Of a DNA stretch of 62,654 bases, positions 1 to 10,452 are shown one piece after another (positions within the stretch are counted from its first letter, which is position 1; every line of letters begins with the position of its first letter). Where the stretch lies: contig MKVK01000038.1 in assembly GCA_001898825.1 (NCBI GenBank), positions 1 to 62,654 of the forward strand, in the 5' to 3' direction. The notes below the pieces were generated by a model. The model did no database searches, was not told the DNA's origin, and saw nothing but the letters and a program-made list of their open reading frames with translations. Made by a program: the position numbers and the translations under genes. The stretch is from Magnetospirillum sp. 64-120. Lineage in GTDB: Bacteria; Pseudomonadota; Alphaproteobacteria; Rhodospirillales; Magnetospirillaceae.

Positions 1-30
1 TGCTTCTAGCCCTGGGTGTCTGCAACCGGC

Positions 31-64
31 AGCGTGGATGGCCGGGTCAAGCCCGGCCATGACG
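31..64. repeat. Palindromic intergenic repeat, partial copy
   Basis: A hairpin with arms TGGCCGGG and CCCGGCCA around TCAAG is followed by TGACG. The same design, with different but still self-complementary arms, recurs at 15906-15965 and 43376-43446. Those copies have two hairpins and this one has only one. It looks like a REP-type element of the sort common between genes in Rhodospirillaceae. Confidence 0.7.
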
Positions 65-82
65 AAAAAATCTTTGGCAAAT

Positions 83-119
83 GAAAAGCCCCATATCCGG
101 CGCTATGCCTGACACGGGG
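83..119 (-). terminator. Intrinsic terminator of the aminotransferase gene
   Basis: On the minus strand a long imperfect hairpin (CCCC at its base pairs with GGGG, the inner stem includes GGC/GCC, loop ATAGC) is followed by CTTTT. It lies about 75 bases after the aminotransferase stop codon, in the right orientation to end that transcript. Confidence 0.6.
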
Positions 120-194
120 TTTTCCTCAAACACACCTAGTCCCAACGGCTCTCGCTTGCGCGGGACGCCTTTTGCGTCGGAACCCGAAGGGGGC

Positions 195-2110
<1,916 letters not shown>

Positions 2111-2309
2111 CAGCGCTCTCCTTAAAAACGAATCAATTGAGATGAAATGCATACAAAAGTTGCCTAAGCCAAGGCAAGCGAGAAACACACCAAAGATTGT
2201 ATGTTGTAAATTAAGTAACCAAAGGTTGTTATTCCATGGTGCGGACCTGCCATTGGGTGGTCTGTGCGTATACTCAAGTATTTAGAATGCGGGAAAAGTC
2301 CGCATTCCG

Positions 2310-2338
2310 TTGACGGGCTTGCGCCTGAAGGGTTATGT
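2310..2338 (+). promoter_or_regulatory. Candidate sigma-70 promoter of the phasin gene
   Basis: TTGACG (2310-2315) and TTATGT (2333-2338) are separated by 17 bases, about 40 bases upstream of the phasin start codon. The -35 box is near consensus and the -10 box is weak. Confidence 0.4.
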
Positions 2339-2356
2339 TCGCTGCGCCGCAACATA
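2334..2356. promoter_or_regulatory. Inverted repeat, possible PhaR-type operator
   Basis: TATGTT and AACATA form a perfect inverted repeat flanking GCTGCGCCGCA, overlapping the candidate -10 box and start site. The central CTGC-N3-GCAA resembles the TGC-rich operator (CTGC-N3/4-GCAG) reported for PhaR repressors of phasin genes. An almost identical GCTGCGCTGCA precedes the second phasin-like gene at 23356. Function is inferred. Confidence 0.35.
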
Positions 2357-2379
2357 CCCCCCGGTTGGAGGATCGTAAG

Positions 2380-2817
2380 ATGGCCAGCAAGCAGGCAGAG
2401 CAGCTTTTCGATTTCGATATCAGCAAGTTCGTGGGTGACTTCAAGGTTCCCGGCGTCGACGTGGAAACCTTGGTGGGCAGCCAGCGCAAGAACATCGAAG
2501 CCCTGACCCAGGCCAACAAGTTGGCTTATGACGGTCTGCAGGCGGTGTTGAAGCGTCAGGTGGAAATCCTGCGCCAGACCATGGACGAAGTGGCCCAGGT
2601 GTCCAAGGACATCGCCGAGCCCGGCAGCCCCCAGGACAAGGCCGCCAAGCAGGCCGACCTGGCCAAGGAAGCTTTCGAGCGTTCGCTGTCCAACATGCGC
2701 GAACTGGCCGAGATGATCGCCAAGGCCAACAACGAAGCTTTCGAACTGCTGAACAAGCGCTTCACCCAGAACCTGGATGAAATGCGCGACGTGTTCACCA
2801 AGGCCGCCAAGAAGTAA
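2380..2817 (+). CDS. phaP: Phasin family protein
   Basis: The 145-residue protein belongs to the alphaproteobacterial phasin family (phasin_2 type), which coats polyhydroxyalkanoate granules in the cytoplasm. It begins SKQAEQLFDFDISKF, followed by FKVPGVDVETLV and RKNIEALTQANK. The rest is long amphipathic helix (DEVAQVSKD, ANNEAFELLNKRF) with a basic tail (AAKK). The start at 2380 follows GGAGGA at good spacing. The gene is monocistronic, with its own promoter candidate and terminator. The inverted repeat at 2334-2356 suggests granule-responsive repression, but no phaC or phaR is in the window. Confidence 0.88.
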   Translation: MASKQAEQLFDFDISKFVGDFKVPGVDVETLVGSQRKNIEALTQANKLAYDGLQAVLKRQVEILRQTMDEVAQVSKDIAEPGSPQDKAAKQADLAKEAFERSLSNMRELAEMIAKANNEAFELLNKRFTQNLDEMRDVFTKAAKK

Positions 2818-2836
2818 TTCCGGCGCCTTCGCGTTC

Positions 2837-2869
2837 GACGGCCGTCTTCCCCGGAAGGCGGCCGTTTTC
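2837..2869 (+). terminator. Intrinsic terminator after phaP
   Basis: Thirteen-base arms ACGGCCGTCTTCC and GGAAGGCGGCCGT (one G-T pair) close a two-base loop and run into TTTT, 20 bases after the phasin stop. Confidence 0.8.
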
Positions 2870-2973
2870 GTATGTGAAAGATGCGAATTCCGCGCATTAA
2901 ATAATTCTAAGCTGTTTTGCCCGCCCTGATGGGGTAGCTTGCACCCGGTTTCCGCCTGGGGTAAGCAAAACCC

Positions 2974-3942
2974 ATGATCCAGATTAGCTCACTGACCCAT
3001 ACCTATCCGGCAAGCCGCAAGCAGGCGCCGCGCAAGGCGCTGGACGATCTGACCCTGTCGGTCGGGGAGGGCGAGTTCGCCATCCTGTCGGGCCCCAACG
3101 GCTCGGGCAAGTCCACCTTGTTCCGCATTTTGTGCGGTCTGGCCCTGCCGTCTTCGGGGGCGGTCACCATCGGCGGCTTCGACCTGTTCAAGCAACCGGC
3201 GGAAGTCCGGCGCATCCTGGGCGTGGTGTTCCAGAACCCGGCGGTGGACAAGCATCTGTCGGTGGCGGAAAACCTGCGGCTGCACGCCGACCTTTACGGC
3301 ATCAAGGGTGACGAGTTCGCCCGTCGCCGTGACGAGGCTTTGGGCTGGACCGATCTGGCCGACCGCTTGGACCAGAAGGTGGAAACCCTGTCCGGCGGTC
3401 TGGCCCGTCAGGTGGAACTGGCCAAGGTGCTGATGACCCGGCCCAAGGTGCTGCTGCTGGACGAACCCACCACCGGCCTGGACCCGGCGTCGCGCCGCAA
3501 TTTCCTGGACGCGTTGCTGCGCTTGCAGCGGCAGTGGAAGATGACGGTGCTGATGACCAGCCACGTGTTTTCCGAAGCGGAAGACGTGGACCGTGTCGCC
3601 ATCATGCGCGAAGGCAAGCTGCTGGCCTATGACAGCCCGCAGGCGTTGAAGGCGATGATCGGCACCGAGATGGTGGTGGTGCAGCCCATCGGCGACGCCG
3701 AGGAACTGGCCGTCAGCTTGCGCGCCGAACTGGGGCTGGCGGTGCGCCGCCATGGCGACGAACTGCGTCTGGAAGAGACGGAAAACGGCGCCGGCCTGCC
3801 CATGCTGGAAGGCATCCTGGATCGCTGGCGCGGCCAGATCAAATCCATCTCGATCAAGCAGCCGGACCTGGAAGACGTCTTCGTCCACGTCACCGGCAAG
3901 GCGGTGCCCGAACACGCCACCCACAAAGCGGAGGCCCGTTGA
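2974..3942 (+). CDS. ABC-2 type exporter, ATP-binding subunit
   Basis: The 322-residue ATPase of an ABC-2 transporter has Walker A GPNGSGKST at residues 40-48, a Q-loop FQNP, signature LSGG, Walker B LLLDEPTTGLD and a switch His in MTSHVFSEAE. The 90-residue C-terminal extension is typical of DrrA/NodI/CcmA-like ATPases. It overlaps the permease gene by one base and is surely co-translated with it. The substrate cannot be read from the sequence; drug, lipid or polysaccharide export are all possible. Confidence 0.88.
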   Translation: MIQISSLTHTYPASRKQAPRKALDDLTLSVGEGEFAILSGPNGSGKSTLFRILCGLALPSSGAVTIGGFDLFKQPAEVRRILGVVFQNPAVDKHLSVAENLRLHADLYGIKGDEFARRRDEALGWTDLADRLDQKVETLSGGLARQVELAKVLMTRPKVLLLDEPTTGLDPASRRNFLDALLRLQRQWKMTVLMTSHVFSEAEDVDRVAIMREGKLLAYDSPQALKAMIGTEMVVVQPIGDAEELAVSLRAELGLAVRRHGDELRLEETENGAGLPMLEGILDRWRGQIKSISIKQPDLEDVFVHVTGKAVPEHATHKAEAR

Positions 3943-4715
3943 TGCTCAGCGTCGCCCTTTCCCTGGCCAAGCGCGAATTCGTCCGCTTCGTCCGCCAGCC
4001 TCAGCGGGTCATCGGCGCCGTCGCCCAGCCCCTGATGTTCTGGCTGTTCCTGGGCGCCGGCATGGGCACCAGCTTCCGCCCCGCCGGTCTGGCCCAAACC
4101 AGCTATCTGGAATATTTTTATCCCGGCGTCATGGTGATGATGCTGCTGTTCGCCTCGGTCTTCGCCTGCATCACCATCATCGAGGACCGCGACGCCGGTT
4201 TCCTGCAGGGGGTGCTGGTGGCGCCGGTCAGCCGCATGGGCATCGTGCTGGGCAAGGTGTTCGGTGCCACCGCCATCGCCTTGGTGCAGGTGCTGTTGTT
4301 CACCGCCGCCGCTCCCTTTCTGGGGTTGCATCTGACCCTGTTCGGTCTGGTGCTGTTGCTGCTGGGCTTCGTGCTGACCAGCATCGGCTTCGCCGGCCTG
4401 GGATTCCTGTTGGCCTGGGGCATGAAGTCCACCTCGGGTTTCCACGCCATCATGATGGTGTTCCTGATGCCGCTGTGGATGCTGTCCGGCGCGCTGTTCC
4501 CCATTTCCGGGGCGCCGGGCTGGATGAATGTGGTGATGCTGGTCAACCCGGTGTTCCATGCGCTGGAAATCATCCGGGCGCCGTTCTATGGCGACGGCGT
4601 GGCCCTGCTGGGGCAGTCGGGTTACCTGACCTCGCTGGCGGTGGTGATCGCCTGGGCCGGGCTGTCGCTGCTGGGGTCCATGAAGCGGGTGGGCAAGCGC
4701 GAGCAGGGGGTATAA
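3942..4715 (+). CDS. ABC-2 type exporter, permease subunit
   Basis: The 257-residue integral membrane protein has six hydrophobic segments and the ABC-2 membrane-domain pattern: a cytoplasmic N-terminus (KREFVRFVRQPQRVIG), EDRDAGFLQGVLVAPVSR between helices 2 and 3, and the late PLWMLSGALFPI segment. The ATG at 3942 overlaps the ATPase stop (TGATG). A TTG one codon earlier is the only alternative start. Together with the preceding ATPase it forms a two-gene exporter whose substrate is unknown. Confidence 0.87.
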   Translation: MLSVALSLAKREFVRFVRQPQRVIGAVAQPLMFWLFLGAGMGTSFRPAGLAQTSYLEYFYPGVMVMMLLFASVFACITIIEDRDAGFLQGVLVAPVSRMGIVLGKVFGATAIALVQVLLFTAAAPFLGLHLTLFGLVLLLLGFVLTSIGFAGLGFLLAWGMKSTSGFHAIMMVFLMPLWMLSGALFPISGAPGWMNVVMLVNPVFHALEIIRAPFYGDGVALLGQSGYLTSLAVVIAWAGLSLLGSMKRVGKREQGV

Positions 4716-4759
4716 CCCGGTTCTGGCTTCGGTATGGGCTGGCTGCCCGCGCGTTGATT

Positions 4760-4788
4760 GTTACAGATTTATGACAATATGATGACGG
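4760..4788 (-). promoter_or_regulatory. Candidate Pho box with three half-sites
   Basis: Read on the minus strand, CCGTCAT, TTGTCAT and CTGTAAC occur at exact 11-base steps with 4-base spacers. The last two give 16 of 18 matches to the PhoB consensus CTGTCAT-AWAW-CTGTCAY. It lies 140 bases upstream of a Na/phosphate cotransporter, which fits PhoB control. The repeats point away from that gene, which is unusual, so the assignment is tentative. Confidence 0.5.
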
Positions 4789-4928
4789 TGAGCCGTCGTC
4801 ATGACCTCGGCTCTTACGATCCTATGAAGCACTTCGGGCCCGGTGGCACTGGGCGGTGGTCATAGTGGTCCTAAGGGGCGACGATCACCGCACTTCGATG
4901 CTCCGGCGCCCGGACGGAGGTCCGGCCC

Positions 4929-6581
4929 ATGGGCGAAGCGGTGGTTCTGGTCAACATCCTGGGGGCGGCTGCCCTGTTGCTGTGGGGCCTGCGCATGGTT
5001 TCCAGCGGCATGTCCCGCGCGTTCGGCGCGCCGTTGCGCCGTTTCATCAATCGTGGTGCCGACAACCGTCTGATGTCGCTGGGCATGGGGGGCCTGGTCA
5101 CCATCGCCCTGCAAAGCAGTACCGCCACCTGTTTGATGAGCGCCTCTTTCGTCGGCCGCGGGCTGATGGGGGTGGACATGGCCCAGGCGGTGATGCTGGG
5201 GGCCAATGTGGGCACCAGCCTGGTGGTCAAGTTCCTGACCTTCGACGTCGGCCCGCTTTCCGCCATCTTGTTGCTTTGTGGCGTGGTGTTGTTCCGTTCG
5301 GGCGGCGGCGGTCATCGCCGCCCCCTGGCCAAGGCGTTGATCGGGCTGGGGTTGATGCTGCTGTCGCTGCATCTGCTGGATGCGGCTTCGGAACCGTTGC
5401 GTAATTCGGCACAACTGCGTCAGGTGTTGCACGACCTGGACGGCGCTTGGCTGGTCGGCGTGGTGCTGGCGGCGTTGCTGGCGCTGCTGGCCCATTCCTC
5501 GGTGGCGTCGATCCTGTTGATCCTGCCCTTGGCGGCCAAGGGTGATTTCGGTGCCGCCTTTGGTTTCGCCCTGGTGCTGGGGGCCAATCTGGGCAGCGCC
5601 TTGTCGCCGGTGCTGGAAACCGGCGACCAGAAGCCCCGGTTCCGCCGGGTTCCCCTGGGCAACCTGCTGGTGCGCGCCTTGGGCTGCGTGGTCGTGCTGC
5701 CCTTCCTGGATCATTTGTCCGCTTTCGCGGCCACCTTGGGCGGAGACCCGGTGTCGCAGTTGGTCGCCTTCCACGTGGCGTTCAATCTGGTCCTGGCCCT
5801 GTTGTTCCTGCCGTTGACCGCGCCCATGGCGGCGCTGCTGGCCCGCCTGCGCCCCGATGTGGCCGAGGCCGAGGACGGGCGCCAGCCGCGCTATTTGGAC
5901 GATTCCGCCCTGGATTCCCCCGGCGTGGCCATCGGGCTGGCGGCGCGCGAGACCCTGCGCATCGGCGACCAGGTCGAAGCCATGCTGCGCCAGTGCCTGG
6001 ACATGTTGTCGGGAAAGGCGGCCAAGGGCAGCGACATCGGCAAGATGGACGATGTGGTCGACGCCCTGCATCAGGCGGTGAAGCTTTATGTGGCCCGTCT
6101 GGCCAATGACGACCTGGACGATTCCGAGCGGCGGCGGGCCAATGACATCATGACGTTCGCCATCAATCTGGAACACATGGGCGACATCATCGACCGCAAC
6201 CTGCGGGACCTGGCGGAAAAAAAGACCAAGCGGCATCTGTCGTTTTCCGAAGAAGGCATGGCCGACATCGCCGCCCTGTTCACCCAGACCCTGGAAAACC
6301 TGCGCATGGCCTTGACCGTATTCATGACCGGCGACGTGCGCATGGCGCGGCAACTGGTGGCGGAAAAGGCGGAAATCCGCATGTTGGAGCGCAATGCCGC
6401 CGAGGCCCATCTGCAGCGTGTCGGCAGCGGCCGGCGGGAAAGCATCGAGACCAGCGCCCTGCATCTGGACATTCTGCGCGACCTGAAGCGCATCAACGCC
6501 CATATCGCGTCGGTGGCCTATCCGATCCTGGAAAGCCGGGGGGAACTGGAGGAAACGCGGCTGCGGATCTCGCCGGCCTGA
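4929..6581 (+). CDS. Na/Pi cotransporter family protein with PhoU-like tail
   Basis: The 550-residue inner-membrane protein belongs to the NptA/YjbB group of sodium-phosphate symporters. Two inverted Na_Pi_cotrans repeats fill residues 1-310. The first carries QSSTAT (62-67) and GANVGTS. The second carries the weaker HSSVAS and GANLGSA. Residues 330-540 form a cytoplasmic PhoU-like helical domain (ETLRIGDQVEAMLRQ, NLEHMGDIIDRNL). The start has GGAGG upstream. The three-half-site Pho-box-like array at 4760 suggests induction under phosphate limitation. Family members carry phosphate in or out depending on gradients. Confidence 0.88.
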   Translation: MGEAVVLVNILGAAALLLWGLRMVSSGMSRAFGAPLRRFINRGADNRLMSLGMGGLVTIALQSSTATCLMSASFVGRGLMGVDMAQAVMLGANVGTSLVVKFLTFDVGPLSAILLLCGVVLFRSGGGGHRRPLAKALIGLGLMLLSLHLLDAASEPLRNSAQLRQVLHDLDGAWLVGVVLAALLALLAHSSVASILLILPLAAKGDFGAAFGFALVLGANLGSALSPVLETGDQKPRFRRVPLGNLLVRALGCVVVLPFLDHLSAFAATLGGDPVSQLVAFHVAFNLVLALLFLPLTAPMAALLARLRPDVAEAEDGRQPRYLDDSALDSPGVAIGLAARETLRIGDQVEAMLRQCLDMLSGKAAKGSDIGKMDDVVDALHQAVKLYVARLANDDLDDSERRRANDIMTFAINLEHMGDIIDRNLRDLAEKKTKRHLSFSEEGMADIAALFTQTLENLRMALTVFMTGDVRMARQLVAEKAEIRMLERNAAEAHLQRVGSGRRESIETSALHLDILRDLKRINAHIASVAYPILESRGELEETRLRISPA

Positions 6582-7748
6582 TCAGGCCGGCTTGCTGCCC
6601 TTGTCCTTCACCTCGTCCAAGGCGCCCAGCATCTCGGTCTTCTGGCCTTCGTCGGTGGTCACCGTTTCCAAGGTGCTGTCCAGCCAGGTTTCGATGGTGC
6701 GCTTCATTTCCTCGTGGGTGCCGACCAGCGTCGGTTCCTTGGCGACCCGCTTGGCCATGCCTTCCACCACCCAGGTCTGGCACTGGGCGCCCAGCACCTG
6801 GCGGTAACGGGCGGGGCCGAACTTGCCGTAGACGGTGAACAGGTAAAGGGTGAACTTGCGGATGTCGTCGCCCAAGACCGGCAGCAGCAGTTTCAACGCC
6901 GCCGGGTTGGTGGCGGCCACCAAGGACACCGCCTTGCGCATCTCGGCGGTGTCGTGGCCGGGGAACAGCGCGGCCATGCGCATCTTCTGGCAGACGTTCC
7001 ACAGCACTTCGGCGTTGATGTTGTCGGACGCCGCCGTCATCAGGCGGTGGGCGTCGGACAAAAGCAGCGGCAGCTTGCCGTCCACCAGGGCGCTTTCGGT
7101 GGCGTAGTCGGACAGCAGTTGAACCTTTAGCGGGTCGCGGAATTCCAGCAGCTTTTCGCCCAAGGAATTGACCAATTGCGGCGACAGCGTCGAATAGGCC
7201 GGGATCAACGGCACCTGCCATTCATAGCGCAGCAGGTCGCGCATGGCGGCGTACAGCTTGTCGCCGGCGCTGGGCTGCGGTTTGCGGCGCACCGGGGCGG
7301 GGGGATCGACCAGGCCCAGAATCTGGCCCAGGGACCGCCAGAAACTGATTTGCGGTTTGCGGATGGGGCGGAATTTGGGGGATTTCAGGCGTTGCTTGAA
7401 ATAACGTCGGGCGCAGGCGCGCACCACCAGGGCCACCACTTCGGAAAGCGTGCGGCCGCACCACAAGGGGTCTTCGTCGCTGGCCGGCAACTGACGTTGC
7501 GGGGTGGTCAGCACGTCCTTGAACAATTCGGGATTGCCCCGCATCACCCGGAACGCCTGTTCCAGCAAGATGGGGTCGGCCATGACATGGTCATAGACTT
7601 TTTCTTCGGGGACCAAAGCCAGGACCGGCATCGCATCTTTCAGGATGGCGGCCACTTCCCGACGCAGTAAGCCGCGGATGGTTTCGACCGGTTGAGCGGG
7701 GGGAACCAGGGACGGCAGGGCGAGCGTAGGGGTGGCAACGGCACTCAT
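6582..7748 (-). CDS. Hypothetical protein, 388 residues
   Basis: I do not recognise a family. The protein has no signal peptide or membrane segment. It is rich in helical stretches such as LLRREVAAILKDAMPVLALVPEEK, and has a basic, proline-containing middle around 115-150 (KSPKFRPIRKPQ). The C-terminal half resembles an all-helical scaffold. The ATG at 7748 is chosen; a GTG four codons earlier is possible and neither has a strong ribosome site. It converges with the phosphate transporter, the two stop codons being adjacent. Its codon use looks native. Confidence 0.7.
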   Translation of the reverse strand: MSAVATPTLALPSLVPPAQPVETIRGLLRREVAAILKDAMPVLALVPEEKVYDHVMADPILLEQAFRVMRGNPELFKDVLTTPQRQLPASDEDPLWCGRTLSEVVALVVRACARRYFKQRLKSPKFRPIRKPQISFWRSLGQILGLVDPPAPVRRKPQPSAGDKLYAAMRDLLRYEWQVPLIPAYSTLSPQLVNSLGEKLLEFRDPLKVQLLSDYATESALVDGKLPLLLSDAHRLMTAASDNINAEVLWNVCQKMRMAALFPGHDTAEMRKAVSLVAATNPAALKLLLPVLGDDIRKFTLYLFTVYGKFGPARYRQVLGAQCQTWVVEGMAKRVAKEPTLVGTHEEMKRTIETWLDSTLETVTTDEGQKTEMLGALDEVKDKGSKPA

Positions 7749-7871
7749 GGTCTTGTCCACACACTAGGGGGTTAAGACCAAGATGAACCGATTTTAAACG
7801 GAATACAACAAATGGTGTTATTGATAAATTTGACGAACAACTAAAGATAATTTTCGTCAAATTTTATCTTT

Positions 7872-9119
7872 TTATTTTTCCCAGCACACCCGGTTGCGCC
7901 CTTCTTGCTTGGCGCGGTAAAGCTGGTGGTCGGCTTCGGCGATCAGCCCGTCCAAGCCTTCCGACGGGTCGCTGGCGACGCCGATGCTGGCGCTGAGGCG
8001 CACCGGTTTGCCGCCGAAATCCAACTGCATTTCGCTGATCCGGCTGCGTAGGCGCTCGAAATAGGAGGCGCGCTTCTCGGCCGCCAAGTTGAAGGCCAGG
8101 ACGCAGAACTCCTCGCCGCCGAAACGGGCCACCAGATCGGTCTGGCGGCATTCGGTTTGCAGCATCTTGGCTACGGCCACCAGGGCGGAATCGCCGGCTT
8201 CGTGTCCGTGGGTGTCGTTGATGGACTTGAAATGGTCCAGGTCGATCAAACCCAGCGACACTTCCGCCTGACCGCGCAGCGCGGCGGCGACCAGCGGCTG
8301 GGCGCGTTCGAAAAAGGCCCGGCGGTTGGGAATGCCGGTCAGGAAGTCGGTGGTGGCGGCCGCCTTCAACTGGTCCACCTGCTCCAGCAGGTCGATGTTC
8401 ATGGCGATGCGGCAGAAGAACTCTTCGCGCAGGAACGGTTTGTTGAGGAAATCGTTGGCGCCGCTTTTGATGAACTTGGCCGACAGCGTGCTGGACCCTG
8501 ACGACGACACCCCGATCACCGCCACCTGATCACGGCGCCAGGTGCGGCGAATGGCCTTGATCAGTTGGAATCCGTCCATCACCGGCATGTGGTAGTCGGT
8601 GATCACCAGCCGGATGTTGTCGGTGTCGGCCAGACGTTGCAGCGCCTGTTCGCCGTTGGTGGCCTCGACCACCTGGAACTGGTACAGCGACAAAAGGTCG
8701 ACCATGTATTTGCGCGACGTGGTGGCGTCGTCCACCACCATGGCGCGGATGGTGCGGTTGTGATCCAGGCGGTGGACCAGGGACGCCAGGTAATCCAGGC
8801 TGCTGGGATCGTCCTTGACCACGTAGTCGATGACGCGTTTGGACAGCACGCGGTCGCGGGTGTCTTCCGAATAATTGCCGGTGAACACCACCGAGGGGAT
8901 ACCGTGGGAAATGGCCACGTCCACCACTTCGCCCTCGGGGCCGTCGGGCAGGAACAGGTCCAGCAGCGCCATGAAGATTTCGTCGCGCCGTGTGGCCAGG
9001 ATCTGGCGGGTTTCGGCGATCGAGGCGGCCCCGATCACCTGGAAGCCGGCGGCACGCAGCTTCGACGTCAGAACCGACAGAAAGAATTTTGAATCGTCGA
9101 CGACAAGGATGGTTGTCAT
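7872..9119 (-). CDS. Response regulator with REC-REC-GGDEF (PleD-like diguanylate cyclase)
   Basis: The 415-residue soluble protein has two receiver domains and a GGDEF domain, the layout of PleD. REC1 has phosphoacceptor D54 (LLDLFLPDG). REC2 has D175 (ITDYHMPVMDG) and the LNKPF lysine. The catalytic GGEEF is intact at 334-338, with an inhibitory RxxD site (RQTD, 325-328) five residues before it. It should therefore make c-di-GMP when phosphorylated and be feedback-inhibited. It lies 91 bases downstream of dsrP on the same strand and could receive read-through from the sulfur operon. No histidine kinase is adjacent. Confidence 0.9.
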   Translation of the reverse strand: MTTILVVDDSKFFLSVLTSKLRAAGFQVIGAASIAETRQILATRRDEIFMALLDLFLPDGPEGEVVDVAISHGIPSVVFTGNYSEDTRDRVLSKRVIDYVVKDDPSSLDYLASLVHRLDHNRTIRAMVVDDATTSRKYMVDLLSLYQFQVVEATNGEQALQRLADTDNIRLVITDYHMPVMDGFQLIKAIRRTWRRDQVAVIGVSSSGSSTLSAKFIKSGANDFLNKPFLREEFFCRIAMNIDLLEQVDQLKAAATTDFLTGIPNRRAFFERAQPLVAAALRGQAEVSLGLIDLDHFKSINDTHGHEAGDSALVAVAKMLQTECRQTDLVARFGGEEFCVLAFNLAAEKRASYFERLRSRISEMQLDFGGKPVRLSASIGVASDPSEGLDGLIAEADHQLYRAKQEGRNRVCWEK

Positions 9120-9210
9120 GGCTTGCGGCCAAGGCCCTTTCGACCGGAATGTCCCCTGTGCAGAACTTACCACAAGGGGGGACAGGGGGGCCAGAGGGGC
9201 CGGGGCAGGT

Positions 9211-10449
9211 TTATTGCGCCGCCAGGGGCTCGCCTTCCGCGTCGATTACCTCGGCGGTGGCGTCCTCGCCGTCGCCCAAGGACGCCGGCAGGATGCGAAA
9301 GGCGCTGGCCCCGACGATGGTCAGGGTCAGGGCCAGGGCGAAGCCGCCCAAGCCCAGAACCACCTCGGCCAAGGTGGGGACATAGGCGTTCACCTGCCCG
9401 TCGGCGAAGCTGGAGGCGACCTCCATGCCGGGGAACAGGGTCAGCGGGAAGGCCTGGCCCCCGATCAGGATGACGTAAATTTGTGCCAGGCCGCCAAGCA
9501 CCACCAGGATGGCGGCGGCGCGCAGGTGGCATCGCATGGCATCGGGACGCAAGACCAGGAACAGCGGCAGCAGTCCGCCCAAGCCCACCTGAACGCCCCA
9601 GAACAGCCAAGTGTAGACGCCGCCCTGCAGCAAGATGAAGGTTTCCACCGGCACACGGTCGGCCTGATACAGCGCGGTGACGTGCTGGACGGCGACGAAA
9701 TACAAATTGGCGGCGATGAACAGCCCCAGCAATCGACCTTTTTTGCGCAGCAATTGCTGCGACAACGGCCGCGCCAGCGCCGCGCTGGACCCCATCAGGA
9801 ACAAAATGAACAACGCCAGACCGAAAGCGAAAGACATGGCGATGAACAAAGGCGCCATCACCGCGCTGTTATAGGCGTCGCGCGCCATCAGGAAGCCGAA
9901 GATCGAGCCGGTGCCGGTGGTCAGGATCAGGCGCCACAAAAAGGCGGTGATGGCGGCGGGCTTATAGGCCCGCTTCATGCGCCAGTCGATCATCGCCCAC
10001 AGGTAAAAGCCGACCACGGCGAAGAAGCCGGAATACAAGATGACGTTCCAGGCGAAGATGGACTTGAAGTTGAAATGGGTCATGGCGACGATCAGGCGGT
10101 CGGGCCGTCCCAGGTCAAGGACCAGGACACCCAGGCCCCCGGCCAGCAAGGCCATGGCCATCAACGCCGACAGCCGGCCCAGCGGCTGATAGACCTCGCG
10201 CCCGAACACCGAGCCGATGGAGGCGACGTTCAGGGCGCCGGAAGCGGCGACGATCAGGAAGATGGCGAAGACGTGGGGCATGCCCCACACCACCTGATTG
10301 GTCATGCCGGTGACCCAATGGCCCTGATGTTCCATGTAAAGGACGGCAATGCCGGCGGCGACGATGGCGGCGACCAGGGCGGCCAGTATGGTCAGCCAGC
10401 CCTTGGTCCAGGCGGGGATCGCCAGATAGTCGATGCGATGGCTGCTCAT
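9211..10449 (-). CDS. dsrP: DsrP, NrfD-type quinone-interacting membrane protein
   Basis: The 412-residue integral membrane protein of the NrfD/PsrC family has about ten transmembrane helices and no haem motif. In the DsrMKJOP complex it exchanges electrons between the periplasmic Fe-S protein DsrO and the quinone pool. Family features are visible in WGMPHVFAIFLIVAASG and DLGRPDRLIVAMTHFNFKS. It starts three bases after the dsrO stop and is the last dsr gene. The tail beyond residue 390 is acidic and cytoplasmic. Confidence 0.93.
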   Translation of the reverse strand: MSSHRIDYLAIPAWTKGWLTILAALVAAIVAAGIAVLYMEHQGHWVTGMTNQVVWGMPHVFAIFLIVAASGALNVASIGSVFGREVYQPLGRLSALMAMALLAGGLGVLVLDLGRPDRLIVAMTHFNFKSIFAWNVILYSGFFAVVGFYLWAMIDWRMKRAYKPAAITAFLWRLILTTGTGSIFGFLMARDAYNSAVMAPLFIAMSFAFGLALFILFLMGSSAALARPLSQQLLRKKGRLLGLFIAANLYFVAVQHVTALYQADRVPVETFILLQGGVYTWLFWGVQVGLGGLLPLFLVLRPDAMRCHLRAAAILVVLGGLAQIYVILIGGQAFPLTLFPGMEVASSFADGQVNAYVPTLAEVVLGLGGFALALTLTIVGASAFRILPASLGDGEDATAEVIDAEGEPLAAQ

Positions 10450-10452
10450 GAC

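Noticed and set aside
4860-6503. Minus-strand open frame of 547 codons opposite the Na/Pi cotransporter
   Set aside because: The Gln/His/Gly-rich translation is typical of a shadow frame, and the plus-strand gene has two transporter repeats and a PhoU domain.
9120-9210. Possible terminator after dsrP formed by the C- and G-runs
   Set aside because: The arms pair imperfectly and no T-run follows on the minus strand, so I do not call it.
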